From Siphonodentalium dalli (taxonomy: Eukaryota > Mollusca > Scaphopoda > Gadilida > Siphonodentaliidae), in the NCBI GenBank assembly GCA_032622095.1, contig CP136066.1:169704664-169768663 (forward strand): a DNA stretch of 64,000 nucleotides, in the 5' to 3' direction. Made by a program: the position numbers and the translations under genes. Position 1 is the first letter of the stretch, and the number at the start of each line of letters is the position of its first letter. Of the stretch, positions 35,641 to 45,744 are shown one piece after another. Below the pieces are notes generated by a model that was not told where the DNA came from, searched no databases, and worked only from the letters and a program-made list of their open reading frames with translations.

Positions 35641-36640
35641 GCACAGCTCTGTCCATTTCTTCTTAAAATATGACTAGAATCCTAACGGTGATTATTGGTG
35701 AAATTTCATACCAAGTTCTGTAAAAATAGAATTATTGAGGGATCGGAAGGGACTGGGATCCCACAAATGTCATATTTCATTGCTTCAATGATCAGTTAAC
35801 ATGAAAAATACAAAATATTTCCGAACCAGTTACATAATTTTAGAGCTTAAACTGATCTAGAAGATATTGGTGAAAAAACGCCAAATTGTCCTCTTTCAGC
35901 TGGCATTTTGACGGCCATCTTGGACGGTGAGTTCCAATTTTGCCATAAACATGTGGCATAATATCTAGCATAGTCATACTTACTGTATATGTCTAATTTT
36001 AAATCGCAATTTTCATGGTAAGATTAATTGTGACATTTAATAACTTATATAATCACGAAACGCTCTTTAAATTCGGAAAATTAAAGTGAAATTTCAGAGA
36101 GGCTCCATATCTAATATCAATAAGTTAGTGAATGTGTACATATGGGCAAAATTTCATGCTTTATTCACAGTTTGAACAATTGCCTTGAAAACTGAACTTA
36201 ATCTACTCCACTAAAAGAACCTGGGACTCGGTGAGAGCCTGGGCGGATTCAGAGTGCAGATCACACTCTATGTTGATGACTAACGGTAGTGATGCACTTG
36301 CAAAATTTAAACGGTGAAGATTGAATCGCCAACTCGTTCATGTGCGGGATTATTAAACCCTTAAATGGCGGTATAGGTTAGAAGATCACGAGAGATTTCG
36401 GGCAAGCGCGGGGGGCCCATGTACCCGTAGACAATATAACATGATTCAGTATGGTAGTATAGGATGCATAGGCTGTGAAAAATTACTTGCCGTGCCACCC
36501 ATCACCGGTTTTATTAACCCTTTAATGCCGATATTGGCTAAAAGACCCGTAACTGCGAATACTGACTCGCCATCTCGTTCACGGCCGGGTTCATTAACCC
36601 CTTAAATTACGATGTGGATCAGAAGAGCATGGAATTATTT
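35575..36640. repeat. Central segment: further inverted and direct copies of the arm
   Basis: 35575-36240 is another copy of arm sequence, inverted relative to 34330-35060 and direct relative to 38400-39000. 36290-36620 repeats the ccatctcgttcacg, ttaaccccttaaat and gatattggctaaaaga boxes of the terminal and subterminal region in direct orientation. Nested copies of the same family are likely. Confidence 0.6.
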
Positions 36641-37139
36641 TTTCGGATCGTATTATTCCAAACTATAATGTAGGTAGATCACTTTCCATTGGGAAATGCG
36701 TCGGAATTTATACATGTATACCTATAGTGGAAAGTGTTTTGATCTCTAGCAGAAATATGTTATACCCATAGTAATGGGGTGTTATACCTATAGTACAGCA
36801 CACACAAATATATCCAATAAGTGTTATTAATGAATTAGGCTATTGGCGATCCAGCTAATAAATTTCGCCATAAATTGAATACTTCTTGCCTCAACTGCAT
36901 GCAAGATGAATTATCAAAGACCTGAATGCCACAACTCATGAAGGTTGAAGCCGAGTATGACGCTGATTTTAATTAGCATAGTTAGGCTCGGTTTAATATG
37001 TTTGTTGACATACTTGCAATGGAGGAAATGGCATTCGTGACATTAATCAATCAACCTTGATGCCAATGGCCCATAATTTGTTGTTGCTTTTCACTAATCT
37101 CATTGTTTGACTTTCTAAAAGGCCCACTGTTACCTGGTC
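36641..37139. other. Centre of the hAT-like element, no recognisable feature
   Basis: Includes a ctatagt/acctatagtg duplicate near 36720-36790. No ORF. Confidence 0.4.
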
Positions 37140-39241
37140 TTGCACCCACTTTCATATAATGGTTACACATGACTGTTATTGGACCAGAGTAGGCATATAA
37201 TTATGCCCCTCTCAGTTCATTTTCAGAGTTCTGCTCATTTCCGTTCAAAAACATGGTCAGAATCCCATAAGAAGTTTTTGGCAAAATTACATTCTGCATC
37301 ATTTAAAATGGAATTGTCATGCCACATGAGGTAAAGGGGGGGGGGGGGGGACAACGAGAATGGAATATTTTGTTGCCAGTTGATTAATTAGCATGTTTAA
37401 TAACAAAGTGAATCACAATTTGTTACCTTTACAGAAGAGTAGAGAATAATGTTCGGGATATATGTAAAAATATTAACTTTTCAATCAAATTTTGTGGACA
37501 TCTTGAGTATGTTTTTTCTAAAAACGCCTCAATGTGATGCACTTAAGACGGATTAAATCAATAAATATCAAAGATAGCAGGGGGGGGGGGGGGGTCGGAA
37601 AACAATTTCAGGCACGTATGGCATTTTTTCCCTTTCGATAATTTTTTGTACCCACCCACCCCACCGCCAATTTTTTTTCCGTTTTCGGCAGTTTTTTTCC
37701 GACCATTTTTTGACACCCACCCCCTTTTTAACACTAAAACATAGATTTGCGGGGGAAAATTCACTGTAAACAGCTGTATATGAATTTCTGTGCATACTAT
37801 TTATCATGGATGTTAACATGGACATGTAAATAGGAATGAGTCATTTTGAGGTCATTCGGCCAAAAAAACATGGCTGTCAGCGGCCATCTTGGAATTCAAA
37901 ATTTGCAACAAAATACAACACGATAACTGCCTGCCGTAAGTTTACCAGTTAGGATTACATCATTTCTCTCCTCAAAGTGGTTTTGAAGCCCAACTCATTG
38001 CCAAAACACTAAAAAAAACAAGCATGAAATTTTTTGTTAGTTGCGGAAAAAATTACTTATAACCCACCCACCCCGGCATACGTGCCGGAATTTTTTTTTC
38101 ACCCCCCCCCCCCTGAAGATAGTTCCAATAGTCCAAGCCTGATAAGTTAAAATTTTGAGAGAAAATTCAAATATTTTGGTAATGTAATCGTAACACTTAA
38201 CAAAGATGCATCATGTTAGAATTCAATGCATTTATGACATAATATCCAATTTGATACATCAACCACAACTGTTTTTACAAGCGATTGTATGGCACACTGG
38301 GACCATATTTACCATTTTCAATATTTTGGCCGCCATTTTGACAGTCATTTTTAGCCGAAGTGAACATTTTGATTCCATTTGGTTAATATTGTCACAAGTA
38401 ATGGTATGCATCACTTGCTTTGTGCAGTTCTTCTCATTTCTTGTTGAAATATGACAAGGATACAATTTATGATTTTTGGTGAAATTGTATACTGAATTCT
38501 GTAAAATTAGATTTTTTAAGGATTTCAAGGGGATGGAACCCCATGAATGACATATTTCATTGCTACAATGATCAGTTAACATGAACATCACAAAATAAAG
38601 TCAAATTCTCAACCAGCTCCAAACAGCTGAAACCGATATAGAATATATTAGTGAAAAAATGTCAAATTTTCCACTTGGACGGGGGTGTTTCCAATTTTGG
38701 CCTAAAATGTATCAATATATCTCGCAGAGTCATACTTACTGTATATGCCTAATTTTTAATTACATATTCCATGGGAAGAGTAATTGCGACATTTAGTAAA
38801 TTATATAATTATGAAACGCTCTTTAAAATCGGGAAAACCCTTAAAGAGGGGTTAAAGCGAAATTTCAGCGTGGTTCCATACCTAATATCAATTAGTATGT
38901 GAATATGTACATATGTGCAAAATTTCATACTTTAGTCATAAAGTGAACAATTGTGTTACTATTCTATTCCACTATTTAGCCAATATCGGAATTTAAAGGG
39001 CTAATAAATTCGGCGGTGGATGACACAGCAAATAAACGTTCGCAACCTATACTTAGTATGTATCCCACTACCATAAGGCATCATATTATGTTGTACAAGG
39101 GCCCATGGGGGCTGCCCGGGTTCTCCTATGTTCTTCTGGTGCATATCGTCATTTAAGGGGTTAATGACGCCGGTCGTGAACGAGATGGCGAGTCAATCTT
39201 CACAGTATACCCTTAGTAAGTGCTTCGCTAACATTAGTCAT
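37140..39241. repeat. Right internal arm of the hAT-like element, with G/C homopolymers
   Basis: Inverted counterpart of 34065-35640. It differs by an insertion around 37570-38120 bounded by runs of 15 G (near 37580) and 12 C (near 38102); another run of 15 G is at 37336-37350. The minus ORFs here (37558-37825) run through this insertion and are not genes. Confidence 0.7.
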
Positions 39242-39503
39242 CAATATACAATCTAATCGGGTCCCTGTGTGCCTGGACTCTCCCGGATTATTTTAGTCAA
39301 TATCGACATTTAAAGGGTTAATAAACCCGCCGGTGGATGACACAGCCAGTCAATTTTCATAATCTATGGTTATTTTGTATCCTTCTACCATAACCCATCA
39401 CATTACACTGTCCGCGGGCCCATGGGGCTGTCCGGGTCCACAGGGCTTGCCCGGGTGTGTCCGGTCCTGTCCGGGCTTGCCCGGGCAATAATTAGTCACA
39501 CAC
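39242..39503 (-). repeat. Right terminal inverted repeat of the hAT-like element
   Basis: Reverse complement of 28574-28795, with a small expansion of ccgggcaagccc / ccggac boxes near 39430-39480. Confidence 0.75.
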
Positions 39504-39511
39504 ATTAGGAT

Positions 39512-40560
39512 ATATATATGAACAATGGTGGATCAATTCAGGATAAGAATCGTATCTGTAAAGATGTCATTCTACTGGTACAAACCAGATTGTGACATAT
39601 CAAGTTAATGGGTTGATGTTAGTTTTCAAAATAGAATTGTATGTATCAGGGTGGAGTTTTAGCCATTGATATATGTATGTGGGGTGAGCAGAGACACAGG
39701 TAAATTAAATTCTAGTCATGTCAGAAAATTAAATTTAAGAAGCAATATAATTCTGCTATTGTGCAATTCACCAATGATCAAGTTAGATTTTCATCTAAGC
39801 TTAGATTAAAAAAACAACTGACAAGGAGTCTGTGCAGTCAAGGAACTGTTTACTGCAAAGATATACAGGCATGACAATGCTACTAATGAGTTGGTTTTTG
39901 TATGTGTCTCTATCAGGTATGTCTATAGCCTGATGAAGTTGTGGTAGTAGTGGTTGGCTTATGTTGACCACAGTGACTTTCGAATTATCCCGAACTTTGA
40001 ATAACACCTTGCAATCAGTTTTATCCAGTCATAATATATCACAACGGATAAATTAAAATGAACGTATATGCTTGTATGTGTACTCACTACATGGATGTCG
40101 CCAAAATATGACCAAGGCCGAAAGGTGAATCACGATGGCATACTATTATCTCACATCACCAGGCTTTCCTAGACCAGGCTCTCCAAGTAAATAACCGGAA
40201 AACCAAACACTTTGTAAAGAATCAATTTATAAGTCTGTTCCATATAAATTCCGAAGGCGAAAACATCACTTGCAGTACAGTAAAACACATTCGAACAATT
40301 TCGTACATAGCCTTCAAATGGGTCAACCTGGTCAATCACCCGTGAACCACGACCTGCACGAAACGCACGGCCTTGTTGAGCTGGCGCTAATATACACAAA
40401 AATCAAAACAGTCAATGACTGTTGAGACGCTCGTCGGAATAGTCGACTGACAAAAATAGCGACTTACACAACAGCGGACCATCTTGTATATCATGCCAAT
40501 GCTATGCATTATATTTGTTTATACACGAATGCACATGTATACACATCTATTGCTTATACT
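39512..40560. other. Non-coding; weak minus-strand candidate exon at 40169-40386
   Basis: On the minus strand an acceptor-like tgtgtatattag precedes an open frame (PAQQGRAFRAGRGSRVIDQV ... TASDVFAFGIYME). I do not recognise it; the SDVFAFG word recalls kinase subdomain IX, but nothing else supports that. Otherwise nothing was seen. Confidence 0.2.
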
Positions 40561-43500
40561 AATATGTATATATGTATATGATTCCCATCAAATTGTTCTG
40601 TAAATGTTTTATGTTCTGTTATTCCGTACTGCTCAAGATGATATTGTTGTGTGACAAGGATGCGCATGTTAGGTATCTTTACACGGACACGGTACTAAAT
40701 ATGCCGAAAAATGAAAGTACATTCCTGATTTGGGGTAAAATATATAACTCTAATATAATTTCAGACAATGATTATCGATAGGCTATCTGTGGGTGAGCTC
40801 CAGGGTGATGACTATAACTTTGCCATCGTATATAAGGGCGATGACTGTGATAACGGGAGTAACATTTACGACATTCTGAACCACCAATCAGATTATTATG
40901 CCCCACTTCAAATCAAGGAGAAACTATTAATTGAAAGGAAGACGACTTCTCTCCTTGGGCTAAACTGCCGAAGCTTGACAGCGAACTGGGACTCATTTGT
41001 TGACCTCCTATGTAATATTCAACAATCAGGGGAAAACTTATTTGACATAATTGCGCTATCTGAAGTTTTTAGGGTAAGGGATACTTTCACATTAGAAGGA
41101 TATCACCCATTCGAGTACAAATCTCGTCCAGACAATGATGACGGAAGGGGTGGGGTCGGAATTTTCATTAAAAGTAGCCTTAAATATAAAACTAGAAATG
41201 ACCTCTCGATATTCATTCCCCATGTAATTGAAACACTATTTGTAGAAATAAATCCGGGTAAAAAAAATTCATACATTGTAGGCTCTATATACCGACCTAA
41301 CACTGCCCCGCTCGCTGACATAGAAACCTTCTCTAATCAGCTTGACAATGTTATTATCAAACTTAACGAATTAAATGCAAAAGTATACATCGTTGGTGAT
41401 TTTAACATAGACTTACTGCATTCTGATTCACACAGTAAAACAAATGCTTTCATCAGTAATATGTTCGAACGTGGATTCATGCCAGTGATTACTAAACCAA
41501 CGAGAGTAGCTGAATTCTCAGCGACTCTCATTGACCACATTTACACAAATAGCATATCCAACTGCAAATTTCACAGTGGAATCATCCTATCGGACGTCTC
41601 AGACCACTTTGGTACATTCCACGTCGAAACCAATGATACCAATACAAAGAATGACGTAAATCAAACAACAACTAGAATAATGTCCGAAAACAATATAACA
41701 AAATTTAAAAGTCTTCTGTACAATCATTCATTCGATGAGGTCTTCATATACCAAGACGCAGACCTAGCATATAACGCCTTTTTGCGCAGCTACTCCTTAT
41801 TCTTCGAAGAAGCCTTTCCAAAAATTAAACGCAAACCACCAAACAAGTACACTAAACGAGAACCATGGATGACTAAAGGACTCATTCAATCATCAGTAAA
41901 AAAAAGCAAATTGTACACCAATAAGTTAAAATTTCCAACAGATGAAAACATAGGTAGATACAAAATATATTGCAGAATATACAACCAATTAAAACGGCGG
42001 AGTAAAAATCATTATTACGACAATATTCTCAAAGAAAATCAAGCAAACATGCGACGCACTTGGACGATACTGAAAGAAGCCCTTAAAATATCTCATGGTT
42101 TGAATACCTTTCCTACCGAATTTTCAAATGGTAATGGAAAAATGTCTGACCCGACAACTATCGCATGCGCATTCAACACATTTTTCGCTGATATTGGAAG
42201 AATTACCGCAAACAATGTAACACAGATTCCAGGGATGAACTTCACCGACTACCTACCGGGGCAGTATGAAAATAACCTTTTTATTTTCCCAACAAACAGA
42301 GATGAACTAATATCACTTTGCTCGAAACTATCTAATAAAACTTGCACAGATATAAACGATGTCTCCGTGAAACTAATGAAACAAACAATTAACGAAACGG
42401 TTGGACCACTCACGCATATTTTTAATCTCTCATTTGCCCAGGGACTTGTGCCCGAGAAAATGAAAATATCCAGAATAATGCCTATATACAAAAAAGGGGA
42501 ACGCGATCAGATTGAAAACTATAGACCAATCAGCATATTACCTGCATTTTCCAAAATAATGGAAAAAATAATCAATGCTCGGCTTTCATCTTTCCTCAAC
42601 AAACATAAAATTCTTCACGAACACCAATATGGCTTTCGTAAAAAACATTCTACCATTCATCCACTTATACATCTTCTCGAAGATGTAGCGGAATGTAATG
42701 ACAAAAAAACCCGTGACTCCACCATTGCCATTTTCTTAGACTTATCAAAAGCTTTTGACACCATAAGTCACGAAATTTTACTTAGAAAGCTCGATCACTA
42801 TGGAATAAGGGGAATCGCTAATGACTGGTTCAGAAGTTACTTACATGACAGGCGACAATATGTAGAAGTCCATGATCATCAATCGGGAATGTTGACTATG
42901 ACATGTGGAGTACCACAGGGGTCTATCCTTGGCCCCATCCTATTTCTAATGTATGTCAACGACATGCCCAACAGCACCAATCTCAAACTTCTTTCATTTG
43001 CTGACGACACAACATTATACATGTCAGGGAATAACTCTAAAACCATTCAGAATAAGATAAACGATGAACTAGATAAAGTATACCGCTGGTGCTGTAGTAA
43101 CCGACTATCCCTCAATGAATCAAAAACTAAATATATGTTGCTGCATCCACAAAATAACGATTTTAAATGGGCAGATCTGCGAATTAAATTGAATAAAAAG
43201 GAACTAGTTCGTGTAAGTAATCAAAACCAAGAAAAATCACTTAAATTCCTTGGCATAATCATTGACGAAAATCTTACTTTTAAGTACCACATATCAATGC
43301 TAACCAGAAAAATATCACATGCAATATACTGTCTAGGTAAAGCCAAACGATTCCTCCCCAAAAGTGCACTAAAAACTCTGTACTTCTCCTTAATTCACAG
43401 TCATCTCCTATACGGAATAATAATCTGGGGACACGTTTCAGCATCAGGGTCTCTTTTTCGGCTACAGATATTATGCAATAAAAGATATCGCAGTCACACA

Positions 43501-44272
43501 GAGCCGTTGTTTAAAACTCTAAAAATTCTAAAGTTTCATGACCTGTATCATCTTCAAATCGCATTGTTCATGTATGATTGGAAAAACAAATATCTTCCCC
43601 CGTCTTTCGAAAGTTTATTTAAGTATACACCAATATCAACAACACGACAGTCCGGCAACTTGGCTACTACAATTCCAAGGACGAATTTCTCTCAAATTCT
43701 ACCGAGATACTCATTTCCGTATGTGTGGAACTGCTTGGACACAGCACACAGATTTGCAGCTAGCAGAACCATCTTTAAATCTTCCATACGTACAAATGTG
43801 CAATCACACTATAATAGCTCAGTAACTTGTGACAACGCGGAATGCCGAGATTGTAGAAAGTAATTGGAACAATATGTATACATGTATTCTGTATAATTGC
43901 GCTTAAGAGACGTGTCCTCAATACGTGCCGTAACCCTGGATTACTCACCATTTGTGGGCACATATCCAGGACACATAATTGTATAGACATTTATTTAATC
44001 ATATCTGCCCGAACAAAGTTGGATATATAAAACGCAACCCCAAAAGTTTAACAACACATTATTTCAACAGCTGACCCTCATGCAACATCTCGATTGTCAC
44101 ACAACAATATGATCGCCATCTGCTTATTCTATATTATGTATAAGGGGCGGTAGGAAGACGGCCTGTATTGGCCATGCCGCTCCTGTGCAAATTTGAAAGA
44201 TATATTATTATGTTTGTGTATTATGTATTTAATTTGTGCAAATAAACAATCCAATCCAATCCAATCATCCGT
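40561..44272 (+). mobile_element. CR1/L2-superfamily LINE with intact ORF2
   Basis: The 3' end is a short tandem tail, ccaatccaatccaatc (44247-44266), as in CR1/L2-type LINEs that end in microsatellite rather than poly-A. It lies directly against a decayed LINE ORF1 on the other strand (44285 onward), which it seems to have inserted into. The 5' boundary is unclear. No ORF1 was recognised; the small frame 40572-40781 overlaps the ORF2 start but has no known motif. Confidence 0.7.
40768..43863 (+). CDS. LINE ORF2: AP-like endonuclease plus reverse transcriptase, 1031 residues, intact
   Basis: The N-terminal EEP endonuclease spans about residues 62-290: GLNCRSL, ALSEVF (catalytic Glu), GRGGVGIFIKSSL, YRPN, VYIVGDFNIDLL and SDHFGTF (the SDH motif). 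The reverse transcriptase spans about residues 560-800: ENYRPISILPAFSKIMEK, YGFRKKHSTIHPL, AIFLDLSKAFDTISHEIL, CGVPQGSILGPILFLMYVND and the catalytic LSFADDTTLY. After it comes a LINE-typical C-terminal region (SHTEPLFKTLKILKFHDLY). An in-frame TAA is just upstream, so ATG 40768 is the earliest start. No stop or frameshift over 3 kb implies recent insertion. It encodes the enzyme for target-primed reverse transcription. The clade within CR1/L2/Daphne is not resolved. Confidence 0.9.
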   Translation: MIIDRLSVGELQGDDYNFAIVYKGDDCDNGSNIYDILNHQSDYYAPLQIKEKLLIERKTTSLLGLNCRSLTANWDSFVDLLCNIQQSGENLFDIIALSEVFRVRDTFTLEGYHPFEYKSRPDNDDGRGGVGIFIKSSLKYKTRNDLSIFIPHVIETLFVEINPGKKNSYIVGSIYRPNTAPLADIETFSNQLDNVIIKLNELNAKVYIVGDFNIDLLHSDSHSKTNAFISNMFERGFMPVITKPTRVAEFSATLIDHIYTNSISNCKFHSGIILSDVSDHFGTFHVETNDTNTKNDVNQTTTRIMSENNITKFKSLLYNHSFDEVFIYQDADLAYNAFLRSYSLFFEEAFPKIKRKPPNKYTKREPWMTKGLIQSSVKKSKLYTNKLKFPTDENIGRYKIYCRIYNQLKRRSKNHYYDNILKENQANMRRTWTILKEALKISHGLNTFPTEFSNGNGKMSDPTTIACAFNTFFADIGRITANNVTQIPGMNFTDYLPGQYENNLFIFPTNRDELISLCSKLSNKTCTDINDVSVKLMKQTINETVGPLTHIFNLSFAQGLVPEKMKISRIMPIYKKGERDQIENYRPISILPAFSKIMEKIINARLSSFLNKHKILHEHQYGFRKKHSTIHPLIHLLEDVAECNDKKTRDSTIAIFLDLSKAFDTISHEILLRKLDHYGIRGIANDWFRSYLHDRRQYVEVHDHQSGMLTMTCGVPQGSILGPILFLMYVNDMPNSTNLKLLSFADDTTLYMSGNNSKTIQNKINDELDKVYRWCCSNRLSLNESKTKYMLLHPQNNDFKWADLRIKLNKKELVRVSNQNQEKSLKFLGIIIDENLTFKYHISMLTRKISHAIYCLGKAKRFLPKSALKTLYFSLIHSHLLYGIIIWGHVSASGSLFRLQILCNKRYRSHTEPLFKTLKILKFHDLYHLQIALFMYDWKNKYLPPSFESLFKYTPISTTRQSGNLATTIPRTNFSQILPRYSFPYVWNCLDTAHRFAASRTIFKSSIRTNVQSHYNSSVTCDNAECRDCRK

Positions 44273-44284
44273 CCAATATGAGTT

Positions 44285-44798
44285 GATTTTTTCGTCTTTC
44301 TTGGCACTATTTAATTCGCGTACTAATCCTCACCTCTTCCTGGTTTGGTCTTCATGGATCAATACCTTCGTTTTGCCCTTCAAATTATTTTTACATTTAT
44401 AAATCATGTCCTTGATATCCCAGTCATTAAACATGGTAATCACATTGACAACTCTTGTTGCGAGCCTTGTGATGATGAGGAGTCTGCTACCATATTCGTG
44501 TAATATATGTAACTTCCATGGCTGGTCCAAGTGGATGAACTTGGAATGTCTATTTCTATGATTTATCGTGGCATTAACCTTAGGCTATGCTATCTGTCGT
44601 GAGATTCAAAGTAGTCCAGCTTATAGTATCTGTCAGTGAAATCGATGCTTCGATTTCCACAATTCTCTGATTTAGTAGAACATTTTTAGATTTCCTAGTT
44701 TTTATTTCACTATGTAAATTAGTTATGAGTGAGTTTGTGTTTCTCATCGAAGATTCAATTTCTGATTTTACTGCAGGTTCACTAGTTTTTGGCGAAAT
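44285..44798 (-). pseudogene. LINE ORF1 relic, C-terminal half
   Basis: On the minus strand a frame of about 75 codons (SPKTSEPAVKSEIESSMRNT ..., a heptad-like coiled coil) is followed, after stops, by IYKCKNNLKGKTKVLIHEDQ and AKKDEKINSYWTD. The last two resemble the C-terminal domain of LINE ORF1 proteins (YK-K..LKG...I-EDLT). It ends where the intact LINE is inserted. Its upstream half is at 46080-46676, on the other side of the deacetylase exon. Confidence 0.55.
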
Positions 44799-44827
44799 TT
44801 TATTATAAAAACTAAATTAGAACATTA

Positions 44828-45744
44828 CTAACATCTCCATGAATCAGGAACCCCACTTGACAGAGGCCTGGGACTCTTAATCCAGTCTAACGCTTGAGAC
44901 ATGGACAACAGCCACGTGTCATTTCTCTGAGCCAATTCTGCGAGGAATTCCGATAGCGCCGCAAATGATTCTGAAAAGTTCACGAACCACGTGGCATGAA
45001 TTCCGAGCGTCAGAGGTCCCTTGTTGTTAATAAAATGGCGGTTGAAATTATCTCGTAAATATTGTTTGATGATCTCCTTGTTATTGGTAACGTTACAGTT
45101 GTCCGGCATTCGACACGCTCGTGGCCCATCCCACCATATAGCCAATGGGAATTGCCAAATGTCAGGAAATGATCCCGTGGGACAATTCAACCAATCACAG
45201 TTGTTAGGGAAGGTCTGGTATTTCATGTTATACGGCCACGAATAAGTGTCCGTTGGCAACGACGAATCGAATTCGAAGTTATAATCTTCCAACATCCTGT
45301 ACATGTTGTTTCCGCCGACCCTGAGATATGGCACCCGAATTCCTCGGATCGCTCTGAAAGGAATACCTCCGTTGATTACGATCTTATTGCGCATGCCCAC
45401 GAATTCTTCGACGTATTCGCTATAACTTGCCGTCTGCCACCACTCATTCGGGATTCTGTGCGATATGCTGTGAGAAGCCAATTCGTGTCCCATGTCGTAA
45501 ACTTCTTTCACTAAACTAAAATTTGTTGCTTCACCGGACACGAAGAATGTATATTTAGATTTACAGCCGTTCGGGTTTAGGAATCCGTCGAGACTTTTGA
45601 AGTAATTCATATATTCGGAAACTATTATATCGTCGAATGAAAAGAAGACGATCATTGGTGTTTGGCTGTATGGGATGTTTCCTGGAATTCCTGAGTTGGG
45701 GCAGACACAGTCAGGCAGTCTGCAATTTGCTGGATTACACACAA
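44828..45744 (-). CDS. Gene 2 exon 4: CE4 deacetylase domain
   Basis: Acceptor gtcatttcag (AG at 45746-45745); stop TAG at 44830-44828. Motifs in order: CRLPDCVCPNSG, MIVFFSFDD (the Gly after FDD in gene 1 is Ile here), TFFVSGEATNFSLV, HELASHSISHRIPNEWW, RAIRGIRVPYLRVGGN, FDSSLPTDTYSWPY, CRMPDNC and LTLGIHATWFVNF. All Asp and His expected to bind metal and act in catalysis are present. About 85-90% of residues agree with gene 1 by eye. The 3' flank shares taatgtt...ataataaaat with gene 1 and then diverges. Confidence 0.9.

Larger units (their letters stand above)
28566..39511. mobile_element. Giant hAT-like foldback element (28574-39503) with 8-bp target duplication ATTAGGAT
   Basis: ATTAGGAT occurs at 28566-28573 and 39504-39511. 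Immediately inside are CAGTGTGACTAATTACTGCC on the left and the reverse complement of GTGTGTGACTAATTATTGCC on the right. The terminal inverted repeats run on for about 220-260 bp (cccgggcaagcccgg clusters, ccggcgg-tttattaacc, cacacagggacccgat) up to tatattga on both sides. An 8-bp duplication with a CAGTG-like end fits hAT. No transposase was found. The Helitron array splits the left arm at 28795/34065, whereas the right arm has the unsplit tatattgatgactaatg. Confidence 0.75.

Noticed and set aside
40169-40399. Minus-strand exon with SDVFAFG, possible kinase fragment
   Set aside because: Only one short motif; no catalytic loop or DFG region nearby. Kept only as a weak note.
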